A DNA stretch of 64,000 nt from Microbacterium faecale (lineage in GTDB: Bacteria > Actinomycetota > Actinomycetes > Actinomycetales > Microbacteriaceae). Below are positions 57,866 through 64,000 of the stretch, one piece after another; position 1 is the stretch's first letter, and every line of letters starts with the position of its first letter. Under the pieces are notes generated by a model. That model did not search any database, was not told the origin of the DNA, and worked only from the letters and a program-made list of their open reading frames with translations. The translations under genes were made by a program, and so were the position numbers. The stretch spans positions 2,366,166 to 2,430,165 of the forward strand of contig NZ_BMHO01000001.1 of assembly GCF_014640975.1 (NCBI RefSeq), in the 5' to 3' direction.

Positions 57866-59227
57866 TCAGCGCTCGGGGCGCAGCATCCGGTCCGGGCGCA
57901 GGTTCGCGAACGATCCGTCGCCGCGGTCGAGGCCGGTGTCACGGGCGATCCGGTCCGCCACACGGTCGAGCGCACGCGCGGTCGCGACGTTCGCCCAGCG
58001 GCCCATCTCGAGCCGGGTGTCGAGTGCCGTCAGCGCGGCGGCGACCTCGGCGTCGGCGTAGCCGCAGTGCCCCGGCCGGTCGACGAACGCCTGGCGCAGC
58101 AGCGAGTTCGCGCCGTTCGAGCGCACGCGATCCGCATAGGTGCGCGCCTGGGCGATGGTCGGCGCGGTGTCTCCGCTCTCGTGCAGCGTCAGGACCGGCC
58201 CGGCGATATCACCGGTCGGCGTCGCGTTACGGCGCATGTAATCGACGGCATCCGGATCCGCCTCGATACGGTCGGCGTCAGCGAGGACGCCGAGGTCGTC
58301 GTTCAGCGACAGGCCAGCCTCCCGGTACAGCGTCCGCACGAGGTGGCTCTGACCGGAACGCGCGAGCGATACCCGGTAGTTGACGTCCGTGTTCCAGGAG
58401 AAGTTTCCGCCGGCGCGCTCCTCGAGCGGCTGACGCGGCGAGACGGCGCCCCAGAGGAATGCGGACAACAGCTGCTCCTGCTGCGCCTCGTGGTCGTGAC
58501 GCGACGGGCGCTCGGTCCCGCTCTGCGTCCAGGTCGGGATCTGAGCGAGGCTCGCCGCGAGCGCGAGGCGCGCGCGACCCTCCGGCGTCTGTTTCGCCTC
58601 GTCGAACACCTCGCTGAACGCCGCCTGACGGGCCATCTCGTCAGAGACGTCGACGAGCTCGAGGCGGTCGTCGGCCGGCGCCAGCAGAGTCTTGAACGCG
58701 AACGTGCCGTCGAGGGATCCGTTGAGCATCGGCACCGAGCCGGCGACGGATCCGCACAACGGCAGCGCGGCATCGAAGGCGTCGGGCGCGGCCTCCATGA
58801 GCGCGGCCGAGGTGAGGCCGCCCATCGAGGCGCCCCAGGCGATGACGTGCTCCGGTTCGCCGAGCTCGTCCGCGACGATCCGGGCGAGGTCCTGCTGGTC
58901 GGCGAGAAGGTTCTCGACGACCCAGCCGCCCTCGGCGGTCGACGTGCCCGCGAGCGCGTAGCCTTCGTCGAGCGCCCAGTCGACCAGACCATCGGACGGT
59001 GCGGCGGCAGGCTCCTGTCCATGTCCGCCGCCGTATCCGGGACTCCAGACGAGCACGGATCCGTTCCAGGAGGCGGGCTCGTGGATCACGTAGGCGCCGC
59101 CCGACGGCAGCTCCCCACGGTGGGCATCGGGGCCGACCGCCGCGGAGGCGATGCCGGGTGAGGCGGCGAGGGCGACCGCGGCACCGGTCGCGGCGACGGC
59201 GCGCAAGACGGAAATGCGTGTGGACAC
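57866..59227 (-). CDS. Secreted alpha/beta hydrolase
   Basis: This 453-residue protein has a Sec signal peptide (cleavage expected after GIASA, about residue 29) and an alpha/beta hydrolase fold. The nucleophile elbow is WGASMGG (Ser134), and a probable acid and His occur late in the sequence (SGDTAPT and RPGHCGYAD). The family includes tannase/feruloyl esterase-like and peptidase-like enzymes; the substrate is unknown. The GTG at 59227 follows AGGAAGGA by seven bases. Confidence 0.85.
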   Translation of the reverse strand: MSTRISVLRAVAATGAAVALAASPGIASAAVGPDAHRGELPSGGAYVIHEPASWNGSVLVWSPGYGGGHGQEPAAAPSDGLVDWALDEGYALAGTSTAEGGWVVENLLADQQDLARIVADELGEPEHVIAWGASMGGLTSAALMEAAPDAFDAALPLCGSVAGSVPMLNGSLDGTFAFKTLLAPADDRLELVDVSDEMARQAAFSEVFDEAKQTPEGRARLALAASLAQIPTWTQSGTERPSRHDHEAQQEQLLSAFLWGAVSPRQPLEERAGGNFSWNTDVNYRVSLARSGQSHLVRTLYREAGLSLNDDLGVLADADRIEADPDAVDYMRRNATPTGDIAGPVLTLHESGDTAPTIAQARTYADRVRSNGANSLLRQAFVDRPGHCGYADAEVAAALTALDTRLEMGRWANVATARALDRVADRIARDTGLDRGDGSFANLRPDRMLRPER

Positions 59228-59292
59228 GATGTGGTCCTTCCTGAGCCCGCTCGTCGTTGGCCGGACTCGGCGTGATGTGGTGGGCGGCGCGC

Positions 59293-60228
59293 TCAGGCGT
59301 CGCCGAGCAGCGAATCGGACGCTGCGAAGGTGTGGTGGCTGACTCGCTCGGCGAGGTCGCCATCGTGGGGCGCGAGGATGCGCCGGACCACCGATTCAGC
59401 ACGGGGTCCCAGGTCGTCATAAACGCTGGCGCACACGTCACGGGCCTCGTGCGCGGGGAACTTCTCGCCCAGCAGTTCGCGCGGCAGGTGCGGATCCCGC
59501 CGGCGCAGCGCGCGCCAGTCCGTCATGATGGATGTGCGCGTGCGCAGCGCGTCCTCCCCGCTCGGATCCCCGGACGCCAGCTCGCGGACACGTTCCGCCG
59601 TAAGGCGCCAGCGCGACACGAACGCACGATACGCCTCCGCGACGTCGTCGAGCCCGAACGCGGCACGGACGGCTCGCGCGCTCATGCTCGCCGGAAGCTG
59701 CGCGCCGGTGAACACCGTCACCTGGTCCGGATGGATGGCGTCGAGTTCGCGCCCCATCTCCATCAACTGCTCCGTCTGATCGCCGGGGCGGATCCAGAGG
59801 GCGTCGTAGAGGTTCCCGAAATTGCGCAGGCGCAGCTGCTCGCGGAGCATCCGTCGGGCTTCCCGCGCCTCGTGCGGAAGCGAATACGCCACGAGCGTCC
59901 ACGTGCCGTCCCACGCGGCGGGAACCCGCGGCGGGAACAGCGCGCGCACGTGCCCCTCGATCTGCTCGCGGCTCTTCGGCGAGACCGCGTAGGCCGTGCG
60001 CCGGCCGTTCTTCTCGCTGCGGAGGAATCCGCGCTGGGCGAGGCGCTGGATGGCGGCGCGCGCAGCTCGCGGTGTGACGTCGAACACGCTGAGAAGCTCG
60101 ACGAGGGCGCTCGACGGAATCGGATCCTCGCGCGCGAACCAGTAGTCGCCCAGCAGCACCGTCAACAGCTGCTGCGAGCGCGGATCCTGTTGGAACCGCG
60201 GCAGCAGCGGCGTCTCGGTCGTCGTCAT
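59293..60228 (-). CDS. PaaX-family transcriptional regulator
   Basis: This 311-residue protein has an N-terminal winged HTH (PRSQQLLTVLLGDYWFA...VTPRAARAAIQRLAQRGFL) and then the PaaX core (WDGTWTLVAYSLPHEAREARRMLREQLRLRNFG and GNLYDALWIRPGD). PaaX represses phenylacetate genes in E. coli with phenylacetyl-CoA as the signal. No paa genes are here. It lies nine bases after the P450 stop on the same strand, so it probably controls the phn-P450 operon and itself. Confidence 0.9.
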   Translation of the reverse strand: MTTTETPLLPRFQQDPRSQQLLTVLLGDYWFAREDPIPSSALVELLSVFDVTPRAARAAIQRLAQRGFLRSEKNGRRTAYAVSPKSREQIEGHVRALFPPRVPAAWDGTWTLVAYSLPHEAREARRMLREQLRLRNFGNLYDALWIRPGDQTEQLMEMGRELDAIHPDQVTVFTGAQLPASMSARAVRAAFGLDDVAEAYRAFVSRWRLTAERVRELASGDPSGEDALRTRTSIMTDWRALRRRDPHLPRELLGEKFPAHEARDVCASVYDDLGPRAESVVRRILAPHDGDLAERVSHHTFAASDSLLGDA

Positions 60229-60237
60229 CCGGTCGGG

Positions 60238-61497
60238 TCACCGCCCGGCCCTCTCGCCGCGCGGCACGAGCCGGACGGGAGCGGATCGCGGGCCATACTC
60301 GAGCCAGTTCATCATGACGACGTCGCCGTCGGGCTCGAACGATTCGGTGCGCTCGAGCAGTACCTGCACCGCGACGACCATCTCCATGCGCCCCATGGTC
60401 GCGGCGGGACACCGGTGCGCCCCGCGACCGAAGGCGAGGTGTGAGTTGTTCGGGCGACGCAGCACGAAGTCGTTCGGATCGTCGAACACCGTCTCGTCAC
60501 GATTCGCCGACGGGAACAGCAGGGCGATCGGCTCGCCCTCGCGGACGAGGCGCCCGCTCACCTCGATGTCGCGCCGCGCGGTGCGAGCGAAGACACGGTA
60601 GGGCGCGTGCAGCCGCAGCAGCTCCTCGATCGCGGCCGGGATCTCCCCCGGATCCGTGCGCAGGAGGTCCTGCAGTTCACGGTCGCGCGAGAGATGCACG
60701 ACGATGCTGCCGAGGACGGCCTGCGGCGCCCCCATTCCGGCGACGATCATCTGACGGACCGTCGCGATCGCCGTCTTCTCGGTGATGTGGTTGTCGGGAT
60801 CCTCGACAGCGCGCTGCAGGCTGGCGACGAGATCGCGCGTCGGATCCGCGTCCGCGGCCAGCCGGTCCCGGTACACCTGCTCGGCGATACGGTACAGCTC
60901 CGCGCTGCACTCGGCGATCACGGCGTCGTCCATGTCCTGGATCGCAAACGAGTAGCGCACGCCGACGTCTCGGATGTGACGCGTCAGGGACGGCGGCACG
61001 CTGAGGAACGCGGCGAAGCAGTCCATCGCGAACGGCGCGGCGAGGTCACGGACGGCATCGGGGTTCTCGGACGCGAGCATGTCCGCGACGAGGCGCTCGG
61101 CGCTCGCACGGAACGCCGGCTCGTGCTCGCGCACGACCGATCGGCGCAGCACGGGGTCGATCGCGGCCCGGTAGGCGTCGTGCTCAGGCGGATCGAAGTG
61201 CAGCGGGGGTCGACGCGAGGACCTCGGCACGTGCGGCACGACGTTCTGCACGGACGTGATGAACATCTCATCGTCCTGCGTGATGCGCGTGACGTCCTCA
61301 TACGTCGTCGCCGCCCAGAACCCGCCGTACTCGGTGCTCCACGGGAACGGGTTCTCCGTGCGCAGCGCCGCGTAGTCGCGGTGCGCGCTGCCGAAGTCCT
61401 CTTCCGGATCCGGAATCCACTCGGACGCGCGTTCGTCCCGTGCACGCGTGTCGACTGATCCCTCTGAACTCGAGTAGCCGAAGGGGCACGTCGCCAT
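60238..61497 (-). CDS. Cytochrome P450 with non-canonical I-helix
   Basis: This 419-residue soluble P450 has the haem-binding block FGRGAHRCPA (Cys363 as the thiolate ligand), ExxR at 292-295, and PxR-type residues near PYRVFARTARR. The I-helix reads IVAGMGAPQAVLG (251-263): the usual acidic-alcohol pair (D/E-T) is replaced by G-A. The mechanism or oxidant may therefore differ from that of ordinary monooxygenases. No ferredoxin or reductase is adjacent. The ATG overlaps the phnE stop by one base (TGATG), so translation is coupled. The substrate is unknown. Confidence 0.92.
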   Translation of the reverse strand: MATCPFGYSSSEGSVDTRARDERASEWIPDPEEDFGSAHRDYAALRTENPFPWSTEYGGFWAATTYEDVTRITQDDEMFITSVQNVVPHVPRSSRRPPLHFDPPEHDAYRAAIDPVLRRSVVREHEPAFRASAERLVADMLASENPDAVRDLAAPFAMDCFAAFLSVPPSLTRHIRDVGVRYSFAIQDMDDAVIAECSAELYRIAEQVYRDRLAADADPTRDLVASLQRAVEDPDNHITEKTAIATVRQMIVAGMGAPQAVLGSIVVHLSRDRELQDLLRTDPGEIPAAIEELLRLHAPYRVFARTARRDIEVSGRLVREGEPIALLFPSANRDETVFDDPNDFVLRRPNNSHLAFGRGAHRCPAATMGRMEMVVAVQVLLERTESFEPDGDVVMMNWLEYGPRSAPVRLVPRGERAGR

Positions 61498-63122
61498 CAG
61501 ATCACCCTCTTTCTCGCCCAGCGGGCGGCCGATTCGAGCGCGACGACCACGACCACGAGACCGACGAGGATCCCTGCCGTGACCTGGTAGTTCAGCGTCG
61601 CGACCGACTCTTCGAGCAGGAAGCCGATGCCGCCCGCCCCCACGATCCCGAGCACGGCCGATTCGCGCAGCGCGAGGTCGGACGTGAACAGGCTGTTTCC
61701 GATGAAACTCGGCACGAACTGCGGCCAGACGCCGCTGACGAAGACCTGCAGGCGGTTCGCGCCCGTTGCCTCGAGCGCGCGGATCGGCGCCGGGTCAACG
61801 TTCTGCAGCGAGTCAGTGAAGAACTTCGACGCGAGCGCCGTGCAGGAGATGGCGAGCGCGAGGAACCCCGCGAACGGTCCCAGCCCGAGCGCCGCCACGA
61901 AGACGAGCGCGTACACGATGTCGGGGATCCCCCGCATGAGCACGACGAGCCCGCGCAGCGCGAACGACAGCGGCGCGAACCGGACGAGGTGGCGTGTCGA
62001 CAGCACGGCGATCACGAGCCCGCTGACGACACCGAAGGTCGTGGCCGTGAGCGCCATGATGACGCTCTCGAAGATCCCCATCGCGACGTCGACCGTGATG
62101 ATCGGCGGGATGAACCCGGCAAGCAGTGCGCCGACGTTCTCCCACGCGCGCAGCAGACGATCCGGAGTGAACGACAACTGTGTGAGGGAGATCAGCAGGA
62201 GCACGACCGCGACCGCGGCGCCGGCGGTGCGCAGCGTGCGGCCGCGGTTCCAGCCGATTCCCGCAGGGTCGGCGGTGGGTGCGTAGAGCTGAGAGACGGT
62301 GTGCTCGTCGGCATGTTCGGAGACGGCGCGCTGAACGAGGTAGGAGATGAGCTCCAACACGAGCAGCATCACGACGATGACGCAGATGATGCCGGCCGCG
62401 CGGCGATAGTCGAGCGAACCGATGGCCGTCTGCAGCGCGACGCCGATTCCCCCCGCGCCGACGAGCCCGAGCACCGCGGAAGCGCGGATGTTGATGTCCA
62501 GGCGGTAGAGCACGACCGATGTCACGGCGGGCAACGCCCGACTGAGGGTCGTCGCGAGGAAGTTCTGCGCGCGATTCGCCCCCACGGCGGAGATAGCCTC
62601 GCGCGGAGCCTGATCTTGCTCCTCGAAGATGTCCGCCATCATCTTGCCGATCATGCCGACGGAGTGGAACGCGATCGCCATGGCTCCCGCGAGCGGGCCG
62701 AGACCGAAGATGCGCACGAAGATGATTGCGAACACGAGCGAGGGCACCGCTCGCGTGACGATGATGATGCCGCGCGCGAGCCACGAGATCACGCGCGGGC
62801 CGGTAAACCGGCGCGATGCCGCCGCCGCGAGCACGACGGACGCGAGCGTCGCCAGGCCTGTTCCGGCGATGGCGATCCAGAGCGTCTCGACCGCGAGCGA
62901 CAGCAGACTCGGCACGTCGCCCGTGGTGGGCGGCAGCATGCGCGTCAGAAGGTTCGCGATGTCGCCGAAGCCGGCCGCCACGGCCGCGGGGCGGATGTCG
63001 ATCCACCACATGCCGAAGAGCGTCACGGCGACGTACGCGAGGGGAATCGCGAGCGCGGCGAGGGGCGACGGGCGTCCGGTTGACGCGGAGGGCCTCTTCA
63101 CCCGATCGAGAACGTCAGCCAC
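61497..63122 (-). CDS. phnE: Fused PhnE-PhnE permease of a phosphonate/phosphite-type ABC importer
   Basis: This 541-residue protein holds two complete PhnE permease domains in tandem. Each has an EAA loop (EAISAVGANRAQNFLATTL in the first; LEATGANRLQVFVSGVWPQF in the second) and the SAVLG(L/I)VGAGGIG ending. Usually one gene encodes one domain and two copies assemble; here both halves of the channel are in one chain. The GTG at 63122 is used because GGAGG lies six bases upstream and it follows the phnC stop by one base. An in-frame ATG at 63146 inside phnC has no ribosome site. Confidence 0.9.
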   Translation of the reverse strand: MADVLDRVKRPSASTGRPSPLAALAIPLAYVAVTLFGMWWIDIRPAAVAAGFGDIANLLTRMLPPTTGDVPSLLSLAVETLWIAIAGTGLATLASVVLAAAASRRFTGPRVISWLARGIIIVTRAVPSLVFAIIFVRIFGLGPLAGAMAIAFHSVGMIGKMMADIFEEQDQAPREAISAVGANRAQNFLATTLSRALPAVTSVVLYRLDINIRASAVLGLVGAGGIGVALQTAIGSLDYRRAAGIICVIVVMLLVLELISYLVQRAVSEHADEHTVSQLYAPTADPAGIGWNRGRTLRTAGAAVAVVLLLISLTQLSFTPDRLLRAWENVGALLAGFIPPIITVDVAMGIFESVIMALTATTFGVVSGLVIAVLSTRHLVRFAPLSFALRGLVVLMRGIPDIVYALVFVAALGLGPFAGFLALAISCTALASKFFTDSLQNVDPAPIRALEATGANRLQVFVSGVWPQFVPSFIGNSLFTSDLALRESAVLGIVGAGGIGFLLEESVATLNYQVTAGILVGLVVVVVALESAARWARKRVI

Positions 63123-63123
63123 C

Positions 63124-63912
63124 TCACGCCTCCGTCTGGTCGTCATAGACCGCGCGGATCTGCGCCTCCGAGGTCTCGGCGGTCGGCCTGTCGAGCAGGA
63201 GCGCACCGTCGCGGACGGCGACGATGCGATCCGACACCTGCAGGGCGAGGTCGACCTGGTGCAGAGAACACACAACCGTGAACCCGTCCTCGGCGCTCAG
63301 CGCACGCAGGGTCGTCAGCACAGACAGGCTCGCGCGCGGGTCAAGCGATGCGACCGGTTCGTCGGCCAGCACGATTTCGGCATCCTGCATCAGCGTGCGT
63401 GCGATCGCGACGCGCTGCTGCTGCCCGCCCGAGAGCGTGTCGGCGCGCTGGAACCGCTCGGCGGCGAGACCGACGCGTTCGAGGTTCGCGACGGCCTTCT
63501 CCCGCAGCGCCCGCGGGTAGCTGGCGACGCCGTAGCGCGGGAGCCGCAGCGACCCCAGGGATCCCATCAGGACGTTCTCAAGAGCGCTGAGGCGCCCGAC
63601 GAGGCCGAACTGCTGGAACACGAAGCCGATGCGGGTGCGCAGCTGCTGCAGCTCGCGCCGGCCGCACCGAGACGGATCCGCGCCCAGCACAGACACGGAT
63701 CCGCCGGTCGGGGTGTGGCTGCCGTTCATGAGCCGCAGCAGCGTCGACTTGCCAGCGCCAGACGGGCCGACAAGCGCGACGAACTGCCCGGGGTGGACAT
63801 CGAAGTCGATGCCACTCAGAACGGCCTTGTCACCGAAGCTCATGCGCAGATCGCGGATCCGCAGGCTCGGAGTGTGGTTCTCGGTCATGGGCGAGACGAC
63901 GTCCGTGATCAT
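63124..63912 (-). CDS. phnC: Phosphonate-type ABC transporter ATP-binding protein
   Basis: This 262-residue ATPase has Walker A GPSGAGKST (49-57), Q-loop FVFQQFGLVGRLSALENVLMG as in PhnC, signature LSGGQQQRVAIARTL and Walker B VLADEPVASLD. The ATG at 63912 overlaps the phnD stop by four bases; a later ATG at 63888 is an alternative. Confidence 0.92.
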   Translation of the reverse strand: MITDVVSPMTENHTPSLRIRDLRMSFGDKAVLSGIDFDVHPGQFVALVGPSGAGKSTLLRLMNGSHTPTGGSVSVLGADPSRCGRRELQQLRTRIGFVFQQFGLVGRLSALENVLMGSLGSLRLPRYGVASYPRALREKAVANLERVGLAAERFQRADTLSGGQQQRVAIARTLMQDAEIVLADEPVASLDPRASLSVLTTLRALSAEDGFTVVCSLHQVDLALQVSDRIVAVRDGALLLDRPTAETSEAQIRAVYDDQTEA

Positions 63913-64000
63913 TCGCTGCGGCACACCTCGGCGCCGGTCTTCTCGCAGATGTCGCGGATGGTGTCGTAGTTCGCGTCGGAGGCCGGCTCGAAGCCGAAGG
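63909..64000 (-). CDS. phnD: Substrate-binding protein of the phosphonate-type importer, C-terminal fragment
   Basis: Only the last 30 residues are in the window. They include YDTIRDICEKTGAEVC, which resembles the end of PhnD binding proteins (NYD.IRD.C). The frame is open to the right edge and ends in TGA at 63909-63911, overlapping phnC. The identity is inferred from this short piece and from the gene order. Confidence 0.7.
   Translation of the reverse strand, partial: FGFEPASDANYDTIRDICEKTGAEVCRSE

Noticed and set aside
63122..63146. Upstream ATG at 63146 as the start of the fused permease
   Set aside because: It lies inside phnC without a ribosome site, whereas the GTG at 63122 has GGAGG at six bases and follows the phnC stop directly.

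Overview
The window is GC-rich chromosomal DNA of an actinobacterium, most likely a member of the Microbacteriaceae (a Microbacterium-type organism). This rests on several features. The genes include the actinobacterial markers RbpA, WhiA, OpcA and a BioQ-type TetR regulator. The order of the central block, uvrA-uvrC-rapZ-whiA ... gap-pgk-tpiA-secG ... pgl-opcA-zwf-tal-tkt-ctaB ... ctaA/suf, matches the Rv1420-Rv1466 region of Mycobacterium tuberculosis. Many genes begin a few bases after a TANNNT box with no Shine-Dalgarno sequence, as leaderless actinobacterial genes do. No CRISPR array, rRNA, tRNA, prophage or intact insertion sequence was seen, and no gene-free stretch exceeds about 240 bases.

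Left part (1-31 kb): mixed housekeeping genes on both strands. In order these are a truncated VIT1/ferritin-like transporter, an SF2 helicase, an SGNH hydrolase, a TrmH-type RNA methyltransferase divergent from a sirtuin, a histidine phosphatase, an Lrp/AsnC regulator and an alpha/beta hydrolase. They are followed by a DEDDh exonuclease, L31B, an ABC ATPase, serB, fabG, a DUF3099/SURF1 operon and an ABC-F protein. Next come the biotin ECF transporter bioYMN with its divergent BioQ-like repressor and tandem operators, an MFS/metallo-hydrolase/LysR cluster, a MalY-type lyase and the suf operon (sufB-sufD-Rieske-sufC-sufT). The part ends with ctaA, an MFS gene coupled to a membrane-anchored HESGH protein, and ctaB.

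Middle part (31-56 kb): the pentose phosphate operon tkt-tal-zwf-opcA-pgl on the plus strand faces a long minus-strand block. That block holds rbpA, secG, tpiA, pgk, gap, sod, whiA, rapZ, uvrC, uvrA, a MoxR/DUF58/DUF4129 operon, uvrB and coaE. Carbon metabolism, terminal oxidase maturation, Fe-S assembly and nucleotide excision repair are therefore packed together.

Right part (56-64 kb): accessory genes, all on the minus strand. They comprise a lipoprotein plus a PKD-like secreted protein, a secreted alpha/beta hydrolase, and an operon running from the right edge: phnD (partial)-phnC-phnE (two permeases fused)-cytochrome P450-PaaX regulator. This last operon is the least ordinary part of the window, because a P450 without the usual I-helix acid/alcohol pair is translationally coupled to a phosphonate-type importer. 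Other points worth attention are a 162-bp MITE-like palindrome bounded by TA, whose right end supplies part of a promoter; two tandem 52-bp palindromes; the widespread leaderless promoters; and the absence of yvcK, sufR, sufS and sufU from loci where they are normally found.
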